This document shows positions 56,112 through 64,000 of a stretch of DNA of 64,000 nucleotides, one piece after another. The notes beneath the pieces were generated by a model. The model was given only the letters and a program-made list of their open reading frames with translations, was not told the origin of the DNA and made no database searches. Every line of letters begins with the position of its first letter. Positions within the stretch are counted from its first letter, which is position 1. A program made the translations under genes and the position numbers. The DNA comes from Halomonas aestuarii (lineage in GTDB: Bacteria > Pseudomonadota > Gammaproteobacteria > Pseudomonadales > Halomonadaceae): positions 3,224,001 to 3,288,000 of the forward strand of contig NZ_CP018139.1 in assembly GCF_001886615.1 (NCBI RefSeq). The letters are read 5' to 3'.

Positions 56112-56321
56112 TCAGGCGCCCAGGCCGCTCTCGCGCAGCAGCTGGTCGATGCTGCGCTCGGCCCGGGGCGCGGCATCCTCGAGCAGCAGCTGCTGCTCGA
56201 GGTCGGCCAGGCCGTCCTGCACCATGCGCTCGATCAGCTCGGCCTTGGTGATACCGGTGTGGTGGCTGGCCCGCTCGAGGCGCGCCTCGATGTCTCGGGA
56301 AAAACGCAGCAGGTGGGGCAT
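56112..56321 (-). CDS. Ribbon-helix-helix (CopG-like) small protein
   Basis: 69 residues. The N-terminal half reads RFSRDIEARLERASHHTG, then TKAELIERMVQDGLADL (6-41), the strand-helix-helix of ribbon-helix-helix DNA-binding proteins, where the strand pairs in a dimer to touch DNA. The C-terminal part (residues 42-69) is acidic, and could bind a partner, as in antitoxins. No toxin-like gene lies next to it (neighbours are pxpA, convergent, and the GntR-family regulator), so it may be an orphan regulator or antitoxin remnant. GGAG is present before the start at a suitable distance. Confidence 0.6.
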   Translation of the reverse strand: MPHLLRFSRDIEARLERASHHTGITKAELIERMVQDGLADLEQQLLLEDAAPRAERSIDQLLRESGLGA

Positions 56322-56422
56322 GGCGGTGTCTCCTTGGGCGTGGGTCGGCGTCCAGTGTCATGACGCCGCATGACACCATCATGACGGCTCGGGCGGGCGA
56401 GGGGAATGCCTGACGCCGCTGG

Positions 56423-57109
56423 TCAGGCCAGTCCGCGCCGCTTCATGACCTCGGTGATGATCGGCACCGGCGTCATCAGGTGCTCGCGCATCATCCGGGA
56501 GGCCCGGGGCGTATCCCGTGACAGGATGACCTCGACCAGGGCGGCATGCTCCTGGCGCTTGCGCTCCAGGGCCTCGGCGGCGAAGACCGTCTCGCGCAGC
56601 CACAGGTGGCGATAGCGCTCCACCTGATCGAAGAGGCTCTCGCGGACCTTCAGCAGGTGGGGTGAGTTGCAGCCGGCGACGATGGCGGTATGGAAGGCCT
56701 TGTGGCGGGCGTCCCACACCTCGAGCAGCTCCTCCGGGCTGTTGACCTCGGTCACCTTGGCCAGCGTATGGGCCTTGGCCAGGATGTCGGCCTCCCAGTC
56801 GTCGCCGCCGCGCTGGATGGCCAGCTCCAGCATGAGTCCCTCGAGCTGGGCCCGGGCGTCGTAGAGGTCGGCGAGCTCCGACAGCGACATGGGGGCCACC
56901 CGGTAGCCCCGCTGGCTGATGGCCACCACCAGGCTCTCGGCCACCAGCTGCGAGAGGGCCTCGCGCAGGGGGCCGATGCCCAGTCCGTAGCGCTCCTTCA
57001 GGCCGCTCATCAGCAGCTTCTCGCCGGGCGTGAAGGCGCCGCGGATGATGTCGCGTTTCAGCCAGTGGTAGGCACTGACGCCGAGGTTCTGTTTCGAGAT
57101 GGTGTCCAT
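56423..57109 (-). CDS. glaR: GntR-family regulator, FCD domain (GlaR/CsiR-like)
   Basis: 228 residues, close to E. coli CsiR/GlaR (220). The N-terminal winged helix-turn-helix reads YHWLKRDIIRGAFTPGEKL (~14-32) and GIGPLREALSQLVAESLV (~44-61). The C-terminal FCD effector domain includes YDARAQLEGLMLELAI (~83), RHKAFHTAIVAGCNSPHLL (about 134-152, metal-binding His), and RASRMMREHLMTPVPII near the end. E. coli GlaR represses the glutarate/L-2-hydroxyglutarate pathway and is relieved by glutarate; this gene is divergent from lhgO, the same pathway. An inverted repeat lies between the two genes. Confidence 0.85.
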   Translation of the reverse strand: MDTISKQNLGVSAYHWLKRDIIRGAFTPGEKLLMSGLKERYGLGIGPLREALSQLVAESLVVAISQRGYRVAPMSLSELADLYDARAQLEGLMLELAIQRGGDDWEADILAKAHTLAKVTEVNSPEELLEVWDARHKAFHTAIVAGCNSPHLLKVRESLFDQVERYRHLWLRETVFAAEALERKRQEHAALVEVILSRDTPRASRMMREHLMTPVPIITEVMKRRGLA

Positions 57110-57153
57110 GGCCCGCTGGTGTCGTGGATGTCACCGACATCATAACCAATGAT

Positions 57154-57176
57154 CGCCACTATGGTGAATCGTGGCG
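57154..57176. promoter_or_regulatory. Inverted repeat between glaR and lhgO
   Basis: CGCCAC (57154-57159) and GTGGCG (57171-57176) form a perfect 6-bp inverted repeat 11 bp apart in the divergent region. It is a candidate operator for the regulator at 56423-57109. Short length limits confidence. Confidence 0.45.
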
Positions 57177-57253
57177 GCCGGGCGCAAAACATGGAAACAC
57201 GCCCGGATCATGGATATTCTGCCGGAGATGGGCCCGACGTCACGAGGTGTGCC

Positions 57254-58453
57254 TTGCACGACTTCATCATCATCGGCGGAGGCATCCTCGGCATGTCCAC
57301 CGCCATGCAGCTGATCGAGGCCTTCCCCGACCGTCGCATCCTGCTCCTGGAGAAGGAAGCGGGGCCGGCGCGCCACCAGAGCGGTCGCAACAGCGGCGTC
57401 ATCCACGGCGGGGTCTACTACCCACCCGGCAGTCTCAAGGCGCGCTTCTGCCTCGAGGGGAATCGTGCTACCCGCGCGTTCTGCGAGGCCCACGGCATCG
57501 AGACCCGGATCTGCGGCAAGCTGCTGGTGGCCACCAGCGACCGCGAACTCGGGCGCATGAAGGGTCTGTGGGAGCGCACCGCCGCCAACGGCCTGCCGCG
57601 CGAGTGGCTCTCCGCCGAGGCGCTTGTCGAGAGGGAGCCGGCCATCACCGGGCTGGGCGCGATCCTCGTGCCGTCCAGCGGCATCGTGGACTATGCCCGG
57701 GTCACCCGGGCCATGGCCGAGGCGTTCGAGCAGCGCGGCGGGCAGATCCGCTACGATCAGGAGGTCACCGGCCTCGACGAGCGACACGGGGAAGTGGTGG
57801 TGCGTACCCGCGAGGACGAGTTCTCCAGTCGCTACCTGGTGTCCTGCGCGGGGCTGATGGCCGACCGGGTGGTCCAGATGCTGGGCCGGGACCCGGGCTT
57901 CACCATCTGCCCCTTCCGCGGCGAGTACTATCGCCTCCCCGAGGCCCATGACCGGATCGTCAGCCACCTGATCTACCCCATACCCGACCCCGCCACGCCC
58001 TTCCTGGGGGTGCACCTCACGCCGATGATCGATGGCGGCGTCACGCTCGGCCCCAATGCCGTGCTGGCGCTGGCCCGCGAGGGCTATCGCAAGACGGATG
58101 TCTCGCTGCCCGACATGGCGAGGCTCCTCGCCTACCCGGGCGTGCTGCGGATGCTGGCGCACCATGTGCGGCCGGGTCTCGCGGAGCTGTTCAATTCGTT
58201 CTCCCGCCGGCGTTACCTGGCGCTGGTGCGCCGCTACTGTCCCGACCTGACCCTCGATGACCTCACCCCCTGGCCGTCGGGGGTGCGCGCCCAGGCGGTG
58301 TCCCGCGACGGCCGGCTGATCGACGACTTCCTGTTCGTCAACACGCGCCGCACGGTCAACGTCTGCAACGCGCCGTCCCCGGCCGCCACCTCGGCCCTGC
58401 CCATCGGGCGGCACATCGTCGCCAAGGTGAAGGAGCAGGTGGAGGTCGGCTGA
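57254..58453 (+). CDS. lhgO: L-2-hydroxyglutarate oxidase/dehydrogenase
   Basis: About 399 residues. FAD enzyme that oxidises L-2-hydroxyglutarate to 2-oxoglutarate and passes electrons to the quinone pool. FAD-binding motif DFIIIGGGILGMSTAMQL (3-20); HQSGRNSGVIHGGVYYPPGS (~44-63) with the conserved His; GLMADRVVQMLG; CPFRGEYYRL; HLIYPIPDPATPFLGVHLT; and the C-terminal PAATSALPIG. It matches E. coli LhgO along its whole length. TTG 57254 is preferred as start because it aligns with the E. coli start and GAGGT precedes it; an ATG at 57191 would add 21 residues. No glutarate hydroxylase gene (glaH) is adjacent, unlike in E. coli. Confidence 0.92.
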   Translation: MHDFIIIGGGILGMSTAMQLIEAFPDRRILLLEKEAGPARHQSGRNSGVIHGGVYYPPGSLKARFCLEGNRATRAFCEAHGIETRICGKLLVATSDRELGRMKGLWERTAANGLPREWLSAEALVEREPAITGLGAILVPSSGIVDYARVTRAMAEAFEQRGGQIRYDQEVTGLDERHGEVVVRTREDEFSSRYLVSCAGLMADRVVQMLGRDPGFTICPFRGEYYRLPEAHDRIVSHLIYPIPDPATPFLGVHLTPMIDGGVTLGPNAVLALAREGYRKTDVSLPDMARLLAYPGVLRMLAHHVRPGLAELFNSFSRRRYLALVRRYCPDLTLDDLTPWPSGVRAQAVSRDGRLIDDFLFVNTRRTVNVCNAPSPAATSALPIGRHIVAKVKEQVEVG

Positions 58454-58537
58454 CCCGCCATCGCGTCGACCTGACGGCCAGGGAGGCAGATCCTCCGGGG
58501 CCGCGCGGCAGGACAGTTGGCCACGGTCGATGTCACG

Positions 58538-60259
58538 TCAGGCCGACGTGTCGCGGGGCTTCTTGAGCTCCTTCCAGGCCGCGTAGGTGCTGAGAAAGAC
58601 CCGGCCGGTGAGGTCGTCCAGGAAATCGCTGTGCTTGAGCCGGTCCATCACCGGCCCCTTGACCTCGGCGAGGTGCAGCGTGACCGAGGAGTCCTGGAGC
58701 CGGGCGTTGATGGCGTCGAGACTCTCCAGGGCCGAGGCGTCGATGAGGTTGACCGCCGAGCAGATCAGCACCACGTGCTCGACCTCGGGGCGGTTCGCCA
58801 CCAGGGCGTAGAGGGTATCCTCGAGATAGCGGGCATTGGCGAAGTAGAGGCTCTCGTCGACGCGCAGCATGGCCACGTGGCTCACGGTCTCCGTCTCGTG
58901 GCGCTCCACGCTGCGAAAGTGCTCGGTGCCCTCGATGCGCCCCACCAGCACGCTGTGCGGGCGGCTGGTGCGGTAGAGGAAGAGCGCGATGGAGAGAAGC
59001 ACCCCCGAGATGATGCCGGCCTCCACCCCCTCCACCAGGGTCAGCACGATGGTCACCGCCATGGCGGAGAAGTCGCTGCGCGAGTAGCGCCAGGTCTGGC
59101 GCAGCAGGGGGATGTCCACCAGCGTCAGGATGGAGACGGTGATGGTGGCGGCCAGGGTGGCGATGGGCAGGTGCTCGAGCAGCGGGGTCATTGCCAGCGT
59201 GACCGCCCCGATGCCCAGCGCCGCGAAGAGGCCCGCCATGGGCGTGCGCGCCCCGGACTCGAAGTTGATCACCGTCCGCGAGAGGCCCCCGGTGACCGGC
59301 ATGCCGCCGGAGAAGGCGGCGACGACGTTGGCCCCTCCCAGCCCCACCAGCTCCTGGTTGGGCGAGATCCGTTCACGCCGCTTGGCGGCCAGCATCTGGG
59401 CCATGGAGATCGATTCGACGAAGCCGACCACGCTGATCAGCAGGGCCGGGACCAGCAGCGCGCGCCACAGCGGCAGCTCCAGGGAGGGCAGGGTCAGCGG
59501 CGGGAGCCCGCCCGGGATGTCCCCGACCACGGCCACGCCGCGTCCGGCCAGCTGCAGCTGCCAGCTGAGCAGCGTCGTCACGATCACCGCGATCACCGGT
59601 CCCGTCCGGGTCAGCAGCGAGGCGAGTCCCCTCGGCATGCCCATCGCCAGGAAGGCGCGCTCGCCGACCTGGCGCATGCCGACCAGGAAGGCCAGGCAGA
59701 AGAGGCCGATCACCAGGGTCGGCCAGTGCACCTGGTCCAGGTGGGCGGCGAGGCTCGTCACGAGTTCCAGGGCGGTGAAGCCGCTGGACGCGATGCCGAG
59801 CAGGTGGGCCGCCTGGCTGGCGGCGATCAGCACCGCCGAGGCGGAGAGGAAGCCGGCGATTACCGGGTGGCTCAGGAAGTTGGCGAAGAAGCCCAGCCGC
59901 AGCAGGCCCATGACGGTGAGCATCAGCCCCGAGAGCAGCGACAGCACGAGGGCGGCCTGGACGTACTCCGGCGACCCGGGGGTGGCCACGCCGGAGAGCG
60001 CCGCGCCGGTCATCAGGGCGATGATCGCGACCGGCCCCACGGCCAGGGTGCGGCTGGTGCCGAGCAGGGTATAGGCCAGCAGGGGCAGGATGCTGGCATA
60101 CAGCCCCACTACCGCCGGCAGCCCCGCGAGCAGGGCATAGGCCAGCGACTGGGGGATCACCATCACGGTGACGATCACCCCGGCCAGCAGGTCGGCGCCG
60201 GCCAGCCGGCGGGTGTAGTGGGGCAGCCAGGTGAGGATCGGGAGGTAGCGCTTGAGCAT
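58538..60259 (-). CDS. SulP family anion transporter with STAS domain
   Basis: 573 residues, typical for bacterial SulP. About 14 membrane segments (residues ~20-425), with the family signature in the early part: AGVIVTVMVIPQSLAYALLAGLP (~27-49, shortened here by reading) and VGLYASILPLLAYTLLGTSR. A cytoplasmic STAS domain follows (~445-560) with LICSAVNLIDASALESL (~500-516), the anti-sigma-antagonist-like fold. Substrates of the family include sulfate, bicarbonate and dicarboxylates; no carbonic anhydrase or sulfate-assimilation gene is adjacent. It is divergent from metY, 144 bp away, a sulfur-metabolism gene, which slightly favours sulfate (inference). Confidence 0.9.
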   Translation of the reverse strand: MLKRYLPILTWLPHYTRRLAGADLLAGVIVTVMVIPQSLAYALLAGLPAVVGLYASILPLLAYTLLGTSRTLAVGPVAIIALMTGAALSGVATPGSPEYVQAALVLSLLSGLMLTVMGLLRLGFFANFLSHPVIAGFLSASAVLIAASQAAHLLGIASSGFTALELVTSLAAHLDQVHWPTLVIGLFCLAFLVGMRQVGERAFLAMGMPRGLASLLTRTGPVIAVIVTTLLSWQLQLAGRGVAVVGDIPGGLPPLTLPSLELPLWRALLVPALLISVVGFVESISMAQMLAAKRRERISPNQELVGLGGANVVAAFSGGMPVTGGLSRTVINFESGARTPMAGLFAALGIGAVTLAMTPLLEHLPIATLAATITVSILTLVDIPLLRQTWRYSRSDFSAMAVTIVLTLVEGVEAGIISGVLLSIALFLYRTSRPHSVLVGRIEGTEHFRSVERHETETVSHVAMLRVDESLYFANARYLEDTLYALVANRPEVEHVVLICSAVNLIDASALESLDAINARLQDSSVTLHLAEVKGPVMDRLKHSDFLDDLTGRVFLSTYAAWKELKKPRDTSA

Positions 60260-60316
60260 CCTTACTCGCCATGTCGGTGGCAGGGGCGACGGGAGGGGGC
60301 CGCGGGCATGGATACC

Positions 60317-60336
60317 AGACTAAACGATATTGGTCT
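60317..60336. promoter_or_regulatory. Inverted repeat between the SulP gene and metY
   Basis: AGACTAA (60317-60323) and TTGGTCT (60330-60336) are complementary at 6 of 7 positions, 6 bp apart, in the 144-bp divergent region. It may bind a regulator of sulfur genes; it does not match the MetJ or MetR box well. Confidence 0.35.
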
Positions 60337-60403
60337 CGACGTTCAGGCTTGGTTAGCATCGAGTGAGTCAGCGCAGACCCATCACCACGCAGAAGGACAC
60401 GCC

Positions 60404-61678
60404 ATGAAGCCCGAGACCCTCGCCCTGCACCACGGTTACGCCCCCGACGACCAGCATGCCGTGGCCGTGCCGATCCACCAGACCACCTCGTTCTCCTTCG
60501 ACAGCGCGCAGCACGCCGCGGACCTCTTCGACCTCAAGGTCGAGGGCAACATCTACTCGCGGATCATGAACCCCACCTGTGCGGTGCTCGAGCAGCGCCT
60601 CGCGGCCCTCGAGGGCGGCATCGCGGGCCTGGCCGTGGCCTCGGGCATGGCGGCCATCACCTATGCCATCCAGACCATCGCCGAGGCCGGTGACAACATC
60701 GTCTCGATCAGCGAGCTCTATGGCGGCACCTACAACCTCTTCGCCCACACCCTGCCGCGCCAGGGGATCGAGGTGCGATTCGCCGACAAGGACGACATCG
60801 CCGGCCTCGAGTCGTTGATCGACGCGCGCACCAAGGCGGTCTTCTGCGAGAGCGTGGGCAATCCCTCCGGCAGCGTGGTGGACATGGTCGCCCTGGCCGA
60901 GGCGGCGCATCGCCACGGCGTGCCGGTGATCGTCGACAACACCGTGCCCACGCCCTTCCTGTGGCGCCCCATCGAGCACGGTGCCGACATCGTCATCCAC
61001 TCCGCCACCAAGTACATCGGCGGCCATGGCACCACCGTGGGGGGCGTGATCGTCGACTCCGGCAAGTTCCCCTGGGCCGAGAATGCGACGCGCTTTCCGC
61101 TGCTCAACGAACCCGACGTCTCCTACCACGGCGTCTGCTACACCCGGGACCTTGGCGAGGCCGCCTTCATCGGCCGGGCGCGGGTGGTGCCGCTGCGCAA
61201 CATGGGCGCGGCGCTGTCCGCCCAGGCCGCCTGGAACCTGCTGCAGGGGCTCGAGACCCTCTCGCTGCGCATCGAGCGCATCTGCGACAACGCCCGCAAG
61301 GTCGCGGAGTACCTGGAAGGCCATGAGGCGGTGACCTGGGTGCAGTATGCCGGGCTCCCGAGCCACAAGGACCATGGCCTGGCGCAGCGCTACATGGGGG
61401 GCCATGCCTCGGGAATCCTCAGCTTCGGCATCCAGGGAGGCCTCGAGGCCGGGGCGCGCTTCTATGACGCCCTGGGGATGATCCTGCGCCTGGTCAACAT
61501 CGGCGATGCGAAGACCTGCTCGTCGATCCCCGCGGCCACCACCCATCGCCAGCTCAACGAGCAGGAACTCAAGGCGGCCGGCGTCACGCCGGACATGGTG
61601 CGCCTCTCCATCGGCATCGAGCATATCGACGACATCATCGCCGACCTGGACCAGGCCCTGGCTGCCAGCCAGGCCTGA
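60404..61678 (+). CDS. metY: O-acetylhomoserine sulfhydrylase (aminocarboxypropyltransferase)
   Basis: 424 residues. PLP-dependent Cys/Met metabolism enzyme (family ~430 for MetY). It joins sulfide to O-acetyl-homoserine to give homocysteine. The N-terminal start ETLALHHGYAPD and VPIHQTTSFSFDS are MetY-like. PLP-binding blocks: NPTCAVLEQRLAALEGG (~57), VASGMAAITYAIQT, VDNTVPTPFLWRPIEHGAD (~178), and the Schiff-base lysine K203 in SATKYIGGHGT. The AENATRFPLLNEPD insert region (about 225-240) after the lysine is typical for MetY and not for cystathionine gamma-synthase. AGAAGGA lies upstream of ATG 60404. Met gamma-lyase is the less likely alternative. Confidence 0.9.
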   Translation: MKPETLALHHGYAPDDQHAVAVPIHQTTSFSFDSAQHAADLFDLKVEGNIYSRIMNPTCAVLEQRLAALEGGIAGLAVASGMAAITYAIQTIAEAGDNIVSISELYGGTYNLFAHTLPRQGIEVRFADKDDIAGLESLIDARTKAVFCESVGNPSGSVVDMVALAEAAHRHGVPVIVDNTVPTPFLWRPIEHGADIVIHSATKYIGGHGTTVGGVIVDSGKFPWAENATRFPLLNEPDVSYHGVCYTRDLGEAAFIGRARVVPLRNMGAALSAQAAWNLLQGLETLSLRIERICDNARKVAEYLEGHEAVTWVQYAGLPSHKDHGLAQRYMGGHASGILSFGIQGGLEAGARFYDALGMILRLVNIGDAKTCSSIPAATTHRQLNEQELKAAGVTPDMVRLSIGIEHIDDIIADLDQALAASQA

Positions 61679-61763
61679 AACGGCGCAGGTGTCCCTGGCC
61701 TCGGTTGTCGTGTCAGGTCACGGCAGTCGGGGCCAGGGGCCAGACCGGGTCGGCCGCCGAGGC

Positions 61764-62015
61764 TCAGGCGCCGAGCAGGTCCTTCACGGGCGTCGACGGG
61801 CCGAGGGAGTCGATCAGCTCGTCCACCTCATTGATCAGCCACTTCCTGTCCTGCTGATACATGATCTCGCCGCCATCCGAGACCATGAGGCCTTCCCCCA
61901 TCAACAGCTCACGTACCTCGCTGAGGGTGGCGCGCTCGGGGTCCATGAAGTCGTGTACCAACGCCGCAAGCTCCGGCGTTGCCGTGGGTCGATCCTGTCG
62001 TGGCTGTTCGCTCAT
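61764..62015 (-). CDS. Small hypothetical acidic protein
   Basis: 83 residues with no recognised domain. The middle reads LAALVHDFMDPERATLSEVRELLMGEGLMV and is predicted helical and acidic (pI low); the C-terminal part ends with a SLGPSTPVKDLLGA tail. No signal peptide or membrane segment. GGAGG lies about 8 nt before the start at 62015. It is downstream of, and co-directional with, the flavoprotein gene, 83 nt away, so it may be on its transcript. Protein-protein interaction is a guess; I do not assign a function. Confidence 0.55.
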   Translation of the reverse strand: MSEQPRQDRPTATPELAALVHDFMDPERATLSEVRELLMGEGLMVSDGGEIMYQQDRKWLINEVDELIDSLGPSTPVKDLLGA

Positions 62016-62098
62016 CGGGCTGCCTCCGGGTGAAGGGGACGGTGCTCCTTTCACGATAGTCCAGCTCCCGCCGGAAGCGATAGGACGAGTGGAGTGGA

Positions 62099-63250
62099 TC
62101 ATCGGGTGCGCAACCGCTGAAGGACGCGCCCGTCGAGTCGGCGCTTACAGGCCAGCGCCAGGCGCCCGCCCCACCAGCGCCGGCCCCGGATGGCCAGGCC
62201 CTTGCTTCCCAGGTCGAGGATGGTGACGGCCAGCTGCTGGGGGACATAGCGCCTCGGGGTGCCGCCGGACAGGCGGGCGGCGAGGTTGTCGATCAGCACC
62301 GTGGCCTGCTGGAGATCATGGAGGATCAGTCTCGGCAGCACCTGGTTCATCAGGGCCGCACAGTCCCCCACGGCGAAGATGTCGGGATTCCCCGGGCTCT
62401 GGAGGGTCTCCTCGACGGCCAGGCCGCGCCCGGGGATCAGCGGCAGCCCCAGGTGTTCCACCACCGCCGGGGGGGCCAGCCCCGCGGCATGCACCACGTG
62501 GTCGGCCGCGAGTAACTGCAGGCTGTCCTCGCCCCAGGCATTGCTGGCGGTGGTGAAGGTCACGCCGTCCCTGGCATGGCCGGCGACGTCCATGCCGAAG
62601 CGGACCCCGATGTCCTGTCGCGAGAGATGGCGCATCAGCCAGCGAATGGCGCCCGCCGGGGCCCCCTCCAGCAACTGTTCGCCGCGGGTCACCAGCAGGA
62701 TCTCGGCACGGGCATGGCAGCGCCTGGCCAGCTCGCGAAGCTGGCAGGCGATCTCCACGCCGCTGGGACCGCCGCCCACCACGACCAGTCGAGGCTCGAG
62801 CCCCCGGGAGAACGCCTTTTCCAGGCTATGACGCAGCGCCAGAAGCTGCGGGAACGGCTTGACCGCCCAGACCCGGGGCCCCGGCGTGGCCGGTGCCGGC
62901 ATCCGCACGGCGGACCCCAGGTTCAGGGAGAGCAGCGAGAAGTCGAGCTCACGCCCATCCTCCAGCCGCGCCACCCTGGCCTCGGGATCGAGGCTCGCCA
63001 GGCGCCCGCGGATCGGCGTCACGTCGTGACGGAGCGCCAAAGGGGCCGGATCCAGGCGATCCTCGGCGGCGGAGAGTCGGCCCCCCAGCATGCCGCCGGC
63101 CAGCCCCGGGTACCAGAAGCCGCCGGGGTCGACCAGCGTGACCTCGGCTCCCCCGAACCGATGGCGATGTCGGATGAGGTGCAGATGGGCATTGCCGGCG
63201 CCGACCAGTAACAGGTGGGGGCGTCGTGCGTGGGAGGGAGTGGGAGTCAT
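62099..63250 (-). CDS. FAD-dependent NADH dehydrogenase-like (NDH-2/pyridine nucleotide-disulfide reductase family) protein
   Basis: 383 residues. Two dinucleotide motifs: LLVGAGNAHLHLI near the N terminus (~14-26) for FAD and LVVVGGGPSGVEIACQL (~155-171) for NAD(P)H. A third block, NPDIFAVGDCAAL (~305-317), holds the FAD ribityl contact found in NDH-2 and sulfide:quinone reductases. The 'redox-active CxxxxC' pair of disulfide reductases is absent, which favours an NDH-2-like quinone reductase at the membrane. The GAGNAHLHL motif is close to the selenophosphate-synthetase-like 'SelD N-terminal oxidoreductase' group; that is an alternative. The start at 63250 is an ATG. Confidence 0.78.
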   Translation of the reverse strand: MTPTPSHARRPHLLLVGAGNAHLHLIRHRHRFGGAEVTLVDPGGFWYPGLAGGMLGGRLSAAEDRLDPAPLALRHDVTPIRGRLASLDPEARVARLEDGRELDFSLLSLNLGSAVRMPAPATPGPRVWAVKPFPQLLALRHSLEKAFSRGLEPRLVVVGGGPSGVEIACQLRELARRCHARAEILLVTRGEQLLEGAPAGAIRWLMRHLSRQDIGVRFGMDVAGHARDGVTFTTASNAWGEDSLQLLAADHVVHAAGLAPPAVVEHLGLPLIPGRGLAVEETLQSPGNPDIFAVGDCAALMNQVLPRLILHDLQQATVLIDNLAARLSGGTPRRYVPQQLAVTILDLGSKGLAIRGRRWWGGRLALACKRRLDGRVLQRLRTR

Positions 63251-63326
63251 GCCGGGATAGTATCGGAAAGCCGTGGGACGGGCGATACGGGCGACGCGCT
63301 TGACAGGCCTCTGCCGCCGGGACGGG

Positions 63327-64000
63327 TCAACGTGACGACGCCTGTGCGCTCGCTGCCCGGGCCGCGGAGTGTCGGGCGTGGGCGTGCCAGGCCGACCAGG
63401 AGTAGAGGGCCAGGCCGATCCAGATCAGCACGAAGGTGGCCAGCTTTGCCGGGGCCAGGGGCTCATGGAAGACCAGCAGGGCGATGACGAACTGGATGGT
63501 GGGATTGAGGTACATCAGAAAGCCCAGGGTGGCCAGGCGCAGGCGACGAGCGGCGCCGGCGAAGGCCAGCAGGGGGAGGGCGGTGATCACCCCGCTCGCG
63601 ATCAGCAGGAAGGGGGTGTTCCCCTCCTGGAGGAAATGGGAGAGGTCGGCCTGGGCCAGCCAGCCCAGGGCCATGAGGCTCAGGGGCAGCAGCAGCAGGG
63701 TCTCGACGAACAGCCCCGAGAGGCCGTCCAGCGGCACCTGTTTGCGCAAGAGGCCGTAGGTGCCGAAGGAGAAGGCCAGTGCCAGGCTGATCCAGGGCAG
63801 CTCGCCCAGCATCACCAGCTGGATGGCGATGGCCATCACGGCCAGTGCCACGGCCACTCCCTGCAGGCGTGCCATGCGCTCGTGCAGCACCAGAAAGCCC
63901 AGTGCCACGTTGACCAGCGGAGTCATGAAGTAGCCGAGACTCGCCTGCAGGACGTGCCTCGTCTCCACCGAGTAGATGAAGAGTCCCCAGTTCAGGGCGA
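63327..64000 (-). CDS. RarD/EamA-type permease, 5' end outside the window
   Basis: Partial gene: the reading frame continues off the right edge, with ALNWGLFIYSVETRHVLQASLGYFM visible near the edge (split here: NWGLFIYS then ETRHVLQASLGYF). This is the RarD (chloramphenicol-sensitive protein) signature, followed by NVALGFLVLHERM, then LLLLPLSLMALGWL and FLMYLNPTIQFVIALLVF. About 224 residues are present of a usual ~295, with about seven membrane helices. It belongs to the DMT superfamily; transported metabolite unknown. An internal Met at 63968 is not the start because homology continues upstream of it. A basic/Ala-rich tail ends the protein. Confidence 0.85.
   Translation of the reverse strand, partial: ALNWGLFIYSVETRHVLQASLGYFMTPLVNVALGFLVLHERMARLQGVAVALAVMAIAIQLVMLGELPWISLALAFSFGTYGLLRKQVPLDGLSGLFVETLLLLPLSLMALGWLAQADLSHFLQEGNTPFLLIASGVITALPLLAFAGAARRLRLATLGFLMYLNPTIQFVIALLVFHEPLAPAKLATFVLIWIGLALYSWSAWHAHARHSAARAASAQASSR

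Noticed and set aside
56093..56422. Toxin partner for the ribbon-helix-helix protein
   Set aside because: No additional open frame of suitable size with a ribosome site was found on either strand beside it.
58517..60403. Very long open frame on the plus strand across the SulP gene, joined in frame to metY
   Set aside because: It mirrors the G/C-rich third positions of the minus-strand SulP gene; its translation is Arg/Gly/His/Gln-rich with no motif, and metY has its own ATG and ribosome site at 60404.
60260..60403. Possible SAM-responsive riboswitch before metY
   Set aside because: The gap is only 144 bp, and I could not find a paired multi-stem core or terminator; only a short inverted repeat is present.

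Overview
The window looks like chromosomal DNA of a high-GC gammaproteobacterium, most likely a Halomonadaceae member (Halomonas/Chromohalobacter type). The reasons are the strong G/C third-position bias, the tig-clpP-clpX-lon-hupB-ppiD order, lpxH/ppiB/glnS/cysS nearby, and several osmolyte and organic-acid transport genes. The genus assignment is inference; the gene calls rest on motifs read in the translated sequence. I saw no prophage, insertion sequence, CRISPR array or rRNA.

Layout. (1) 1-15.1 kb is a surface-polysaccharide locus on the + strand. It holds an HpcH/HpaI-type aldolase, a 2-hydroxyacid dehydrogenase, a FlaA1/WbpM-type nucleotide-sugar dehydratase, an ABC flippase/exporter, two poorly known proteins, a small protein resembling archaeal CTP-dependent riboflavin kinase, two GT2 glycosyltransferases, a TagD-type glycerol-3-phosphate cytidylyltransferase, an asparagine-synthase-like protein, a TagB/TagF-type CDP-glycerol transferase and an ATP-grasp protein. 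Together they suggest a glycan carrying glycerol phosphate. Parts of the locus are clearly poorer in GC than the rest of the window. (2) 15.2-22.9 kb carries TerB, a DadA-like oxidoreductase, membrane proteins, pyrC, a frameshifted lipoprotein hydrolase, mtnN-luxS (4-nt overlap) and folD. (3) 23.0-23.6 kb is a tRNA cluster: Pro(TGG), Arg(TCT) and two identical His(GTG).

(4) 23.9-32.5 kb is the protein-quality-control block: trigger factor, ClpP, ClpX, Lon, HU-beta and PpiD, with recognisable promoters and terminators. (5) 32.6-39.5 kb has a CobW-type GTPase, lpxH, ppiB, glnS, cysS and a DUF1853 protein. (6) 39.6-43.4 kb is a four-gene osmoprotectant ABC importer in yehZYXW order. (7) 43.5-49.2 kb encodes branched-chain 2-oxoacid dehydrogenase E1-alpha, E1-beta and E2 behind a LiuR-like palindrome, followed closely by a eukaryote-like protein kinase.

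(8) 49.4-56.3 kb has a membrane protein, an old yellow enzyme, and a MarR-like regulator beside a DctPQM TRAP transporter, divergent from pxpA (5-oxoprolinase subunit A), plus an orphan ribbon-helix-helix protein. (9) 56.4-64 kb has a GlaR/CsiR-type GntR regulator divergent from lhgO (L-2-hydroxyglutarate oxidase), a SulP transporter, metY, a small protein, an NDH-2-like flavoprotein and a RarD-type permease cut by the window end.

The best candidates for something undescribed are the CTP-kinase-like protein inside the CDP-glycerol locus, and the kinase attached to the E1/E2 dehydrogenase operon.
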